Made by a program: the position numbers and the translations under genes. DNA of 64,000 nucleotides, from NCBI GenBank assembly GCA_016715425.1, contig JADKAC010000005.1, positions 1,259,657 to 1,323,656 on the forward strand, given 5' to 3'. The notes below the pieces were generated by a model. That model was given only the letters and a program-made list of their open reading frames with translations. It was not told where the DNA came from and did no database searches. Below are positions 10,159 to 20,200 of this stretch, piece after piece (within the stretch, counting starts at the first letter, position 1; every line of letters begins with the position of its first letter). The stretch comes from Bacteroidota bacterium. GTDB taxonomy: Bacteria > Bacteroidota > Bacteroidia > Chitinophagales > BACL12.

Positions 10159-10515
10159 ATGAAAAAAATTACTTTCACTTTTTTACTTTTTACAATAGCA
10201 TGTGTTTTTGCAAAAAATGCAAATGCCCAAGATTGTACCACAGCCTTTAATGATGCTTTAAATTATTATTATGCAGGTCAGTTTGACTACATCTACCCTA
10301 CTTTAGCCAATTGCCTTGAAAACGAACGAGAATATCTTATTAAAAATGAAGACCTTACTTTTAAAATTTATAAATTGCTAATGCAATCATACAGCAATAT
10401 CAATATGGATGAAGAGTCAGATAGAATGTTCAACGATTTGGAATCCTTGCTTGGAGGGAAGACAGGTTATTCGAGTAAAGATTTATACAAACGTCTAAGT
10501 GAAATTCGCTATTGA
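10159..10515 (+). CDS. Small exported helical protein
   Basis: The ATG at 10159 begins a clear signal peptide (MKKITFTFLLFTIACVFA...AQDC). Beginning at the longer frame's 10114 would put this signal internally. The mature ~95 aa are helical, with a TPR-like pattern (FNDALNYYYAGQFDYIYPTLANCL). Both this protein and its upstream neighbour begin their mature part with AQDC, followed by a second Cys about 30-40 residues on, which suggests related or co-functioning periplasmic proteins. No known family. Confidence 0.6.
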   Translation: MKKITFTFLLFTIACVFAKNANAQDCTTAFNDALNYYYAGQFDYIYPTLANCLENEREYLIKNEDLTFKIYKLLMQSYSNINMDEESDRMFNDLESLLGGKTGYSSKDLYKRLSEIRY

Positions 10516-10653
10516 TAAATCCAGAATGACATCTGATAATTTAGAATTTTGTAGAAATAATTTTCTTGTAATTCACTCACATTTTATAGATAAAGAAATT
10601 AAATTTATTACAATCCTTTGTAACTCATTATAAATTTGAAGCGCCAAACAAAT

Positions 10654-11619
10654 ATGCGCAAAGTAACAATTCACTTTTTACTATTTTTATTTTCTTTAAA
10701 TGCACTCTTTGCGGCGCATGAAATTTCTATTCGTTCAGAACCCATATTTCCTGAGACAGAAGGTGATTGGCTCCAATTAACCATACCATTAAAAAGAGTG
10801 GGTAATTTATTTTTATTGGAGGCAAAAGTGGATAGCATTGAAGGGAATTTTATTTTAGATACCGGCGCACCTAATCTTGTATTAAATCAAACTTATTTCC
10901 GCAATGCAAAAATTAGTGATGGAACTACCGCATCCGGTATTGGGAGCAGCAATAATAATATTAAGCGATTGACTACAGATTCATTAACCATTGGAGATTT
11001 GGTTTTTAAAAATATTACAGCAGATGTAATTCCTCTTGGTCATCTTGAAAACATGAGAGGCATTAAAGTAATTGGTTTAATAGGTGCTGGATTATTCTAT
11101 AATTTAGAAATAGAAATTGATGCCAATAATAGTGTGTTGATTATATATAAAATCGACAAACAAGGAAATAGAATAGTCATCAACGAAAACACACCGATAT
11201 TAATACCAGACATACTTTTACCTCTGCAATTATTTAATAATGTACTTCTGATAGATGGAAAAATAAATGGCAAAAAATTAAAATTTGTTTTTGATTCAGG
11301 TGCCGAAGTAAATGTACTCGACTATAATGTTCATGATAAGGTTTTGGAATTCTTTAGTTTAACCACCCGAAAAATAATTAGTGGTTCTACTAACACTAAG
11401 ATTGAAGTATTAAATGGGGAAATCAGGGAACTGGAAATAGGCACAATACTTTTTAAAAATATACCATTTGTTGTTTCTGACCTCAGCAATTTACAATTAG
11501 CTTACGGATTGAATATAGATGGCATATTGGGTTATGAAATAATTGCAAAAGGTAAAATCGTAATTAACCTGAAACGGAAATTATTTATCATGTACTTTTA
11601 TAAGGAGGACGATCAATGA
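10654..11619 (+). CDS. Exported retropepsin-like aspartic protease
   Basis: The ATG at 10654 opens a signal peptide (MRKVTIHFLLFLFSLNALFAA); the alternative TTG at 10636 was rejected. The protein has two retropepsin-like lobes in one chain: ILDTGAPNLVLN with Asp69 and VFDSGAEVNVLD with Asp214, each followed by a hydrophobic Gly-rich flap region (GLIGAGLFYNLEIEID and GILGYEIIAKGKIVINL). Bacterial proteins with this double DTG layout are predicted periplasmic peptidases. The last codons overlap the next ORF by four bases (ATGA), so translation is coupled. Its presence downstream of a TIR/STAND pair suggests processing of a periplasmic partner, but that is inference. Confidence 0.75.
   Translation: MRKVTIHFLLFLFSLNALFAAHEISIRSEPIFPETEGDWLQLTIPLKRVGNLFLLEAKVDSIEGNFILDTGAPNLVLNQTYFRNAKISDGTTASGIGSSNNNIKRLTTDSLTIGDLVFKNITADVIPLGHLENMRGIKVIGLIGAGLFYNLEIEIDANNSVLIIYKIDKQGNRIVINENTPILIPDILLPLQLFNNVLLIDGKINGKKLKFVFDSGAEVNVLDYNVHDKVLEFFSLTTRKIISGSTNTKIEVLNGEIRELEIGTILFKNIPFVVSDLSNLQLAYGLNIDGILGYEIIAKGKIVINLKRKLFIMYFYKEDDQ
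11602..11608 (+). promoter_or_regulatory. Strong Shine-Dalgarno sequence
   Basis: AAGGAGG lies seven bases before the ATG at 11616. Strong SD sequences are uncommon in Bacteroidota, and this one lies inside the end of the protease gene, supporting efficient coupled translation of the E-set repeat protein. Confidence 0.6.
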
Positions 11620-13085
11620 AGAAATTAATTACATATAGTTTATTATTTATGGCTTGTGTTTTTCCAGCGTTGAATGCCTATGCACAATTATATAAAAATG
11701 TATTTACCCATACAGATTCAATGACCTACATTCATCTGGATAAATCACGTAAGAAAGAATACAAAAATCTATTGCTGTATTTTAATATGCATGATGATAG
11801 TTTATTTAATTATGATAATATAGGACAGACTCTTAAAAATGATGGTTGGCTTTTGGTAAAAAAGGAAAAGAAAAAAGTGTTGATAGGAAAGTCAACTAGT
11901 GGAAATATTTCTGATTTCGATTGGTTGGGTAGCCCTGTATTTATTAATAATGCGGATCAACAAATGGCTTATGGGCAACCGGGCACTCCTGGATTTCCTG
12001 CTGCTGTTAATTACGGTATAAATCATTTTAAAAACAAACCCACTGCTTACAAAAATGCGGAAGGTAAATCTGTCTTTATTTTAAAAGATGAGGAACAAGC
12101 TCAGCAAGTATTCATCAGTGGTAATTTTAATTTGTGGAGTACTGCACAAGATGCAATGCACAAAACAGATTCCGGATGGGTGATAATTTTAGATTTACCT
12201 CCAGGAAAATATTTATATAAATTTATTGTAGATGGTAAATGGCAAAATGATCCAAATAATGTATTAAAAGAAAGCGATGGTTTTGAAAGTTATAACAGCA
12301 CCTATTTTTGCTACAATTACACTTGGGATATTCCCAGATTTAATAATGCAAAAAAAGTAATACTTTCTGGAAGCTTTAATAATTGGAACGAGAAAGAAAT
12401 GCAGATGTATAAAGTTAACAATGGTTGGAAATTGGATATGTATCTGCATGAAGGTTCTTATACTTATAAATTTATTGTGGATGGCGAATGGTTTGTTGAT
12501 CCCGATAATGCAGAAGTAGTGGAAGATGGAGATGGCAATTTCAATTCCCTTCTCAGCTTTGGCAAACCACATAAATTTGAATTAACCGGTTTTACAAATG
12601 CAAAACAAGTAGTTCTTGCGGGCTCTTTTAATGATTGGAATTCATCTGAATTAGAAATGAATAAAACAGAATTTGGCTGGCAAATAAATTATGTATTAGG
12701 TCCTGGAATTTATTCCTATCGCTTTGTGGTGGATGGAAACTGGATGCCCGATCCTGCCAATACATTTACAGAAAACAATACAGGTTATTTGAATTCGGTA
12801 GTTATAATTGAACCAAATTATGTTTTTAAACTTAAAGGTTATACAGATTTACAGCAAGCATTTATCACTGGAAATTTTAATGGTTGGTCTGAGCCAGGCT
12901 TTCCTATGCAAAAGGTAACTGACGGATGGGAATTTCCAATACACCTTTCACCGGGGAAATATATTTATAAATTTGTGGTAGATGGTAAATGGATTTTAGA
13001 TCCTGAAAATCCGCTCTATGAAAACAATGATTATAATACTGGAAATTCTGTATTATGGATTGAACAAGATTACATGAACAAATAA
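11616..13085 (+). CDS. Exported protein with four glycogen-binding-type E-set repeats
   Basis: Signal peptide (MKKLITYSLLFMACVFPALNAYAQ), an N-terminal ~130-residue region of unknown type, then four repeats of about 80-90 residues. Each repeat has the pattern V(F/I)(L/I)xGxFNxW...W....L.PGxYxYKFxVDGxWxxDPxN, the hallmark of the AMPK/CBM48 glycogen-binding fold. Repeats begin near nucleotides 12090, 12345, 12600 and 12850. Family members bind glucans or act as protein-protein modules; no catalytic domain is attached. The start codon overlaps the protease stop. A role as a periplasmic adaptor or bait in the same system is a guess. Confidence 0.75.
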   Translation: MKKLITYSLLFMACVFPALNAYAQLYKNVFTHTDSMTYIHLDKSRKKEYKNLLLYFNMHDDSLFNYDNIGQTLKNDGWLLVKKEKKKVLIGKSTSGNISDFDWLGSPVFINNADQQMAYGQPGTPGFPAAVNYGINHFKNKPTAYKNAEGKSVFILKDEEQAQQVFISGNFNLWSTAQDAMHKTDSGWVIILDLPPGKYLYKFIVDGKWQNDPNNVLKESDGFESYNSTYFCYNYTWDIPRFNNAKKVILSGSFNNWNEKEMQMYKVNNGWKLDMYLHEGSYTYKFIVDGEWFVDPDNAEVVEDGDGNFNSLLSFGKPHKFELTGFTNAKQVVLAGSFNDWNSSELEMNKTEFGWQINYVLGPGIYSYRFVVDGNWMPDPANTFTENNTGYLNSVVIIEPNYVFKLKGYTDLQQAFITGNFNGWSEPGFPMQKVTDGWEFPIHLSPGKYIYKFVVDGKWILDPENPLYENNDYNTGNSVLWIEQDYMNK

Positions 13086-13097
13086 AAATAACACACA

Positions 13098-13670
13098 TTG
13101 AACCTTTCAATAAATGATATTATTACAATCACATTTACTCTGTTTGCAATTATTGATGTAATTGGAAGTTTGCCGGCCATCATCAATGTAAAATCGAAAA
13201 TCAATGATTTTAAACCACTATCAACAACTCTATTTACCGGCTTTTTAATGATTGCATTTTTACTTGCAGGAAATACCTTTTTAAATTTAATTGGTATTGA
13301 TGTAAGCTCATTTGCAGTAGCAGGTTCTATCGTAATTTTTATAATTGGTATTGAAATGATTTTGGGTATTAATCTTTTTAAGACAAGTCCCGAAGCACAA
13401 AAAGCAGGAAGTCTTGTTCCTATCGGTTTTCCATTACTCGCAGGTTCCGGAACGCTTACCAGTTTAATTTCTTTACGAGCAATTTATTCCATTTATAATA
13501 TACTGATCGGAGTAGCTATAAATTTAATATTAATCTATATCGTACTTCGCAGCACAGGATGGATTGAAAGAAAAATTGGACCTGCAGGATTAGAAGTAAT
13601 TAAAAAATTCTTCGGTGTAATTCTGATTGCAATTGCGGTTAAAATATTCCGTACAAATCTGAATGTTTAA
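13098..13670 (+). CDS. MarC family integral membrane protein
   Basis: A 190-aa polytopic protein with about six transmembrane helices and the MarC/UPF0056 features: N-terminal FAIIDVIGSLPAI, internal FLLAGNTFLNLIGID, GIEMILG and a P-L-L-A-G-S-G-T-L loop. The physiological substrate of MarC proteins is not settled. The only plausible start is TTG at 13098, because the family's conserved N-terminus begins right there and no in-frame ATG is near. It follows the E-set repeat gene by 12 bases, so it may be read from the same transcript, though MarC is a common housekeeping gene and need not belong to the conflict system. Confidence 0.8.
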   Translation: MNLSINDIITITFTLFAIIDVIGSLPAIINVKSKINDFKPLSTTLFTGFLMIAFLLAGNTFLNLIGIDVSSFAVAGSIVIFIIGIEMILGINLFKTSPEAQKAGSLVPIGFPLLAGSGTLTSLISLRAIYSIYNILIGVAINLILIYIVLRSTGWIERKIGPAGLEVIKKFFGVILIAIAVKIFRTNLNV

Positions 13671-13689
13671 ATAAAAAATGCTTTTATTG

Positions 13690-14964
13690 TTATAGTTGGT
13701 TTCTACTCATTGAACTCAACTGTACTAATGAGCCGGTCGTATAATCAAATTGATAGAATTCTTTATCGGTAACCACTATTAATAATCCATTAAGAGGTAT
13801 TACATCAATTGGATTTTGCAATGCAACTGTTTGCAATAAAATAATATTTTGCGAATCGCTGACATCATACATTTCCAAGCCATCCGGTCCATCACATACA
13901 AACAGTAAATCTCCATCAATGCCTAAACCAAATGGGTTAGTCATATCATAACTTTTTATAAGTTTTGGAGCAGCCATATCAGATACATCAATAATATCTA
14001 ACTGATTTGTAAATCCGTTACAAGTATTTCCCGAACGTAAAGTTGAATATGCAATATCATTGGAAACAACCACAGGATCACACACATAGCTATGTACAAA
14101 TTGAGTGAGATAAGTGGGCGCTGTCGGGTTTGTATTATCATAAATATAAACTCCGTCTTTAGAGCCAATAAACAGATAATCTTCATAAGGAAAAATTGTT
14201 TCAATAGATCCACTCATTTGAATTGCATTTCCCTGAACCGGTGACTCCGGTGAACTCACATTAAACAATTGCATATCGTTATTTGTAAGACAATATAAAT
14301 AAGATTCTACAAGTGCAAATTTTGCAGTTGAACCTGCAATACCATTTCCCGGAGAGTTAACTGAACTTCCAAATGTGGAGCCGTCAAACTGAACGCCAAT
14401 TGATTCGTTTCCAAAAAATATTGTAGAATTATTAGCGCAATCTCCTTTAACTACAGTATCTCTTTCCACCCAATTCACTATTACCCCTTTTGCAGGATCG
14501 TAGTTAAAGCCACTTCCATAATTCCTGTTTGGAAAAACTTCTGTAAACCTTTTAACCTCTGTTATATTAGAAACATTACTGATATCAATTGCAACTAAAT
14601 CAATATAACTATCTGCATATAATATATTTCCTTTTATAGCAATATCCACGTTGCCCGGAATATTTATAAACGCAATATTTTGTGGTGATAAGGGATTGGA
14701 ATTATCAATTACATGTATTCCCAGATCTATTTCATTCACATACAAGTAAGGATATTTAAAATAGATTTTTCCTGTTTCTTTTAATGGCACAGGCGGCATG
14801 GATTTTATGGAAGCACGCAAGCCTTCATACGACATATACACAGGAGTAAATAATTTATAATAAGATGTTTTTTCACAACTTTCTTTCAGGCAAGAAGAGA
14901 AGCTACACCATACTATTAAAGTGAGAATAAATGGGAATGTGGAGAATATAGATTTCGTTTTCAT
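13690..14964 (-). CDS. LVIVD-repeat beta-propeller lipoprotein
   Basis: The start was taken at the ATG at 14964 (MKTKSIFSTF), giving a lipoprotein signal with the lipobox around FSSC. The body has repeats of the type L.I.DVSD..P.LI, e.g. LDIIDVSDMAAPKLIKSYDM, which are LVIVD/YVTN-like propeller blades. Such proteins are surface or periplasmic structural proteins of unknown role. It is convergent with marC (19 bases between stops) and divergent from the outer-membrane protein at 15060. Confidence 0.75.
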   Translation of the reverse strand: MKTKSIFSTFPFILTLIVWCSFSSCLKESCEKTSYYKLFTPVYMSYEGLRASIKSMPPVPLKETGKIYFKYPYLYVNEIDLGIHVIDNSNPLSPQNIAFINIPGNVDIAIKGNILYADSYIDLVAIDISNVSNITEVKRFTEVFPNRNYGSGFNYDPAKGVIVNWVERDTVVKGDCANNSTIFFGNESIGVQFDGSTFGSSVNSPGNGIAGSTAKFALVESYLYCLTNNDMQLFNVSSPESPVQGNAIQMSGSIETIFPYEDYLFIGSKDGVYIYDNTNPTAPTYLTQFVHSYVCDPVVVSNDIAYSTLRSGNTCNGFTNQLDIIDVSDMAAPKLIKSYDMTNPFGLGIDGDLLFVCDGPDGLEMYDVSDSQNIILLQTVALQNPIDVIPLNGLLIVVTDKEFYQFDYTTGSLVQLSSMSRNQL

Positions 14965-15059
14965 ATCAATTACTATTTGCAATAAATGTATAAATAAATT
15001 TTCTAAATGTAATTTTAAACTGCAAATTCACTTTTTAATCTTTGAATTATTACAATAAT

Positions 15060-15803
15060 ATGCATAAAGTATTTCAATTTCTTATACTGCTCTGCTTTTG
15101 GAATCCACTTACTGTTATTGGTCAAACCAATGACTTAGAAGATGTGATATATCTGTATGATGGAGGTATTTGGCGTGGAGAAATACTTGAAAGGGATTCT
15201 ACAAATTCATATAATGTAAAAATAAAAATTGCAGGCGGCAGTGTTGTTGTTATAAAATCAGAAACTGTTAAAAAAATTACTCAGGAAAAGAAGTTGGCAA
15301 ATACTTATTATTTAAACACTTCGCACTATTATAATTTTACAAGTATCGGTGTTTTAATTGGTGACAATACTTATAGCAATACCCCTGTCGGGCCTTCCTT
15401 TGAAATGGCAAATGGGTACCGCTGGAATAGTGGAATTTTAACGGGGGTAAATGTTGCATTAGAATATATTGATGTGAATTTTATACAGTTTGCTACAGAT
15501 GTCCGATATGATTTTACAAAAGAAAAGATAACACCTTTCGCTTATGCAAATGGAGGTATCAATATTCCTCTTGCACAGAATGTGTCAAATATATTTAGCG
15601 ACATAAATTATAATGCGGGAGCTACTGCGGGCGGTGGTGTTGGTATTCGAGCCCGATCTAAAGAAAACACTATTTGTTTTATATGGAGTCTTGGATATAA
15701 AGTAAATACTTTTTCAATAACAGAAATTCTTTCTAATGACCGTCGGGAAGTTTCTAAATACACTTTTCAAAAACTCAATATGCGTATTGGATTTGCATTT
15801 TAA
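15060..15803 (+). CDS. Outer membrane beta-barrel protein
   Basis: The ATG at 15060 begins a signal peptide (MHKVFQFLILLCFWNPLTVIGQ); the TTG at 15042 is less likely. After an N-terminal ~70-residue beta-rich part (IYLYDGGIWRGEIL, a small membrane-associated fold), the C-terminal half has alternating hydrophobic strands and ends in Phe (MRIGFAF), typical of an outer-membrane barrel. No specific family. Confidence 0.6.
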   Translation: MHKVFQFLILLCFWNPLTVIGQTNDLEDVIYLYDGGIWRGEILERDSTNSYNVKIKIAGGSVVVIKSETVKKITQEKKLANTYYLNTSHYYNFTSIGVLIGDNTYSNTPVGPSFEMANGYRWNSGILTGVNVALEYIDVNFIQFATDVRYDFTKEKITPFAYANGGINIPLAQNVSNIFSDINYNAGATAGGGVGIRARSKENTICFIWSLGYKVNTFSITEILSNDRREVSKYTFQKLNMRIGFAF

Positions 15804-15859
15804 AACAAACAAACTTATTATTACCAAATAGCTGTTGCAAAATTATATTTTGAAAAAAA

Positions 15860-17197
15860 TCAATACCCCGGATTCTGAGTTAAATTAGAATTCACATCCA
15901 TTTCACTTTGCGGAATAGGATATATCATCTTATCACTGTTCCATGGTGTTGTTCCAATATCAATATGCAATCGTTTATTATCAAACACTTTAAAACCTTC
16001 ATGCGCAAGTTCTAATCTGCGTTCTAATAATATATCATCTAAGGTTACCACAAGTGCTGTATCTAAACCTGCACGTGTGTGAATTGTATTGTAATCATTC
16101 AGTGGTGTGTCTCCTATTTCAGTGCTTAATCTATGATTGCATTCTGCACGAATTAAAAACATTTCTGCCAGACGAATAGCGCCGATATTTCCGAATCTAT
16201 TATTCCATTTTCCTGAACGCCATGCACTTGACGATAAAGTAAACAGTGCTTTTCTCGTATCTAAATCATTATATAAATCGAGATGTGCTGTTTCAATTTC
16301 TATATCTCCTCTACCGCCATTTGTAGTAATTGCAAAATAAGTATTCATATTATTTATACCTTCCTGATCACTAATTTGAATACTAAAGATATCTTCATCA
16401 GTTGCCGCATCTTGATTAAAACAATCTGCATAATTTTCTAACAGATCAAATTTATTTGTACTGATAACTTTGTCTGCAGCATCCCTAGCATTTGCAAAAT
16501 CACCCTGTTGCAAATACACTCTTGATAAAATTGCATCTGCAACATTTTTATTTGCATATACTCCATTCGTTAAAGGCAAAAAACTTTCAGCAGTAGTTAA
16601 GTCTAAAATTATTTGAGCATACACTTCTTCCACCGAATTGCGAGTTACAAAATCCGATTCATCAAAGTTTGTTGTAGGTGTTAAAACAAGTGGTACACCG
16701 GGTTGAATATTTATTATTCCTGTTTCATATTGTTGACCAAAATTTTGTATCAACATAAAATAACACCATGCACGCAAGCACCTTGCTTCTCCTTCCACTT
16801 TATTTCTATCTGCTGCTTCCACTACATCCAATGCAGATAATACATTATTGCAAGAATTAATACATTCGTACGCATCCGACCACAGGTTTAAAACATCAAA
16901 ATTCGCAGTAAGAATATTACGATTAAATATTTCTGCCGGCTCTATAAAAGTACCTACCCAAAGTATTTCGCCAAAGCCTGCATATAATTCTGCATTGCGC
17001 AATACGTCTCCGCCATACAATCCATCTGCACCAAAACGAGTATAAGCACCAAGTAATACTTGTTTTACACTTTCATCAGTACTCAGTGCTGCATCATTAT
17101 CCAGACTTTGAGCCGGCGAAAGATCTAAAATGTTTTTACAACTGCTGGTAACAAGAATTAAAGCAGTTAGAATATGTAGTATATATATTTTTTTCAT
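15860..17197 (-). CDS. SusD/RagB family nutrient-binding lipoprotein
   Basis: Surface lipoprotein that caps the SusC-type TonB transporter and captures the substrate. Lipoprotein signal with Cys at TSSC, then the SusD N-terminal motif ILDLSPAQSL, TPR-like helices (LRAWCYFMLIQNFG, AEARCLRAW-like region) and the C-terminal ERRLELAHEG...RL motif followed by YPIPQSEMDVN. At 445 aa it is slightly short for SusD. It is 18 bases downstream of the SusC gene on the same strand. No glycosidase or sigma/anti-sigma pair is adjacent, so the substrate cannot be named. Confidence 0.92.
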   Translation of the reverse strand: MKKIYILHILTALILVTSSCKNILDLSPAQSLDNDAALSTDESVKQVLLGAYTRFGADGLYGGDVLRNAELYAGFGEILWVGTFIEPAEIFNRNILTANFDVLNLWSDAYECINSCNNVLSALDVVEAADRNKVEGEARCLRAWCYFMLIQNFGQQYETGIINIQPGVPLVLTPTTNFDESDFVTRNSVEEVYAQIILDLTTAESFLPLTNGVYANKNVADAILSRVYLQQGDFANARDAADKVISTNKFDLLENYADCFNQDAATDEDIFSIQISDQEGINNMNTYFAITTNGGRGDIEIETAHLDLYNDLDTRKALFTLSSSAWRSGKWNNRFGNIGAIRLAEMFLIRAECNHRLSTEIGDTPLNDYNTIHTRAGLDTALVVTLDDILLERRLELAHEGFKVFDNKRLHIDIGTTPWNSDKMIYPIPQSEMDVNSNLTQNPGY

Positions 17198-17215
17198 AGT
17201 GTTATTTTGTAATTA

Positions 17216-20200
17216 TTATAATTCGATGCTAATTCCAAATACAAGAGTTTTTGGTTGAGGTGCGCTATAAAAATCAATTCCAAAAAACATGTTGTCTGTA
17301 AAAGAATCTGCGCTAACTTCCGGATCCCATCCTTCGTAATTTGTAATAGTTAATAAATTATATCCGGACACATATAATCTTAAATTTGAGAGATTAATAT
17401 TACTCATCATTGTGCGTGGAAAAGTGTAGCTGAATGTCATGGTTTTTAAACGCAAATAAGAACCATCAGAAATATATCTACTACTTCTACTCTGAGAACC
17501 ATTTACAATCAGTAAACGATTTTCTGGCACATTCGTATCATCTCCAGGTTGCGACCATGAATCTAATTGATCAGAAGTTTGATTATCGTAAGCCGCAGCA
17601 TTTGAGGTAGTAAAAGTACCTCCGGATAAATTCACATCATTACCATACACAGATTGAAATAAAAAATCCAATCCAAATCCTTTATAATAAAATGAGTTAC
17701 TAAATCCGGCAATAAAATCCGGATTGGGATCGCCGATAAATACGTAATTCGCTTCATTAAAATCATTGGTAGTTGCATTACTTCCATCTTCAGCATTAAC
17801 ATAGAATAAAGCATCGCCATTTTCAGGATCAACACCAGCATATTCAGCTCCATAAAATACACCGAGTGGCTGGCCAACTTGCACCACATTCATAAATCCG
17901 GATCCACCAAAGTCAATAATATCTTGTCCTTCTGCCAGTGAAGTAATCGTGTTTTTATTCGCCGCAAAATTTATACTTGCATTCCACTTCAAAGAATTCA
18001 CAAGTATATCTCCATTTATCATCAATTCAATTCCTTTATTTTCTAAGGAACCTACATTTTGATAAATACTTGCAAAACCTGTTGTAGTTGGAATAGGTAC
18101 GGCCAAAAGTAAATCAGTAGTACTCTTAATATAATAGTCAATTTCGCCATTCAATCTATCTCTGAAAAAACCAAAATCCACACCGATATCAAATTGCCCG
18201 GTACGCTCCCAAGTAAGATTTGGATTTGCAATAGTTATTGGCTGCAGTGATGATTCACCATTATATGAAGCTACATCATATAAGCCCAAATAATTAAAAT
18301 TTCCAATACCTGCATTTCCGGTTATACCATAACTTGCTCTCACCTTTAAGAAGCTGATAACTTCATTGCGAATTAAAAAATCTTCTCTTGACAAAATCCA
18401 TCCTGCGGAAGCGGCGGGAAAAAATCCATATTTATTTTCAGCACCAAATCTGGATGAACCATCCATGCGTCCGGTAAGCGTGAATAAATATTTTTGATCA
18501 ATATCATAAACTACTCTTCCGAAATAAGAAAGGAAACGATAATAATCAATAACTGAAGATCCGAAAGTTATAGTTGCAGCGCTTGCAAGTGTTTGCAATT
18601 TATCATTTGGAAAACCCTCGCCTGCCACTTGCTGCCAGTTTTCATTGTAGGATTGAAATTCAGTTCCCGCCGTAATATTCAAATTGTGTTTCTCCTTTAA
18701 TGCTTTAGTATACACCATAAATAGTTTGGTATTAATATTTTCGACAAGATTCGAAAAACTTTGTCCATATCCATCCGAAGCAAGGCCTAATGAAGTTTTC
18801 TGACCGCTGTATAAACTTTGCGATAGGTTTGTAATATCACCACCTAATTCACCACGCAATTTTAAGCCGGGAATAAATTCATATTCAGCAAAAAGATTTG
18901 CAATAGTTCTATAGGTAATAATTTCAGAAACGGTATTATCCACTTCAATTAATCCATTATAATATAATGTAGTTGGTCTGTCGTAATATTCACCTGTTGT
19001 ATCCTTTGGCGGAGTAATAGGTTGCAGAGCTACTAATTGCATTGGGTTTGCAAATGCATTATCATCGGGAACATCATTATTGCTTCCACGACTTAAACTA
19101 AGTGATAAACCGGTGTTCAATTTTTCAGTAAGCTGTGCATCTAAATTTAATGTTGCAGATAAACGATCACCACTATTGCGCAACAAAATTCCTTGCTGAC
19201 GTGAGTATCCATAACTTGTATAATACCTCAACTTATCTGTTCCACCTGAAGCAGCAACACTGAGCATATTGGAATTGGCTTTTTGAAATGCAAGCGCTTG
19301 CCAATCGGTATTCGTTTCATTTGTTTCCCAATCACTCCATCCTGCATTGCGATCCAACTGTTTATCTAATTTATTTAAATAAGCATTAATAGCTGCTTCC
19401 TCAGTTGCATATCCACTTAAATTATTTGCAAAATCATAAATTCCACCATTAATCGCTGCCTCAGTAAAATAGTCAACATATTCTTCAGCATTCATAAAAT
19501 CACGCAGCCGTGTTGGCTTACTAAATCCCTGTTGATAATCAACAGTAATTTTTGCGTTACCTGCTTTACCACGTTTGGTAGTAATTATTATAACGCCATT
19601 AGCACCTCTTGAGCCATACATAGCTGAAGCCGATGCATCCTTTAATATTTCTACCGATTCCACATTATTAAAATCAATATCATTTAAAGGATTTAATCTG
19701 ATACTGAAACCATCATTAACCGGTGATGTATTAATAGGAATACCATCCACTACATATAAAGGATCACTATTCGCATTAATAGAACTTGCACCACGAATAC
19801 GAATACGCATTCCACTTCCTATTTTTCCATTATTAGCTTCTATAAAAACCCCGGCTGCTTTTCCTTGCAATGTCTGTTCAATTGTACTCACCGGAGTCAA
19901 TGCAATATCTTCAGATTTCACAGAACTTACACTGCCTGTTACGTTTGCTTTTATTTCTGTTCCATAACCCATCACCACCAACTCATCTAATACCTGTTGC
20001 GAAATATTCATGGTCAAATTCATTTCATTGGATGCACCTAATGGAATCGTTTGAGTTTCATAACCCACAAAAGAAAAAATTAAATTACCGGGTGCATCCG
20101 GTACAGTAATAATATACTTTCCATTTATGTCGCTCACCGTTGCAGTTGATGAACCTTGTAGCAATATAGTTACCCCGAGCAGGGTTTCATTATCCACTCC

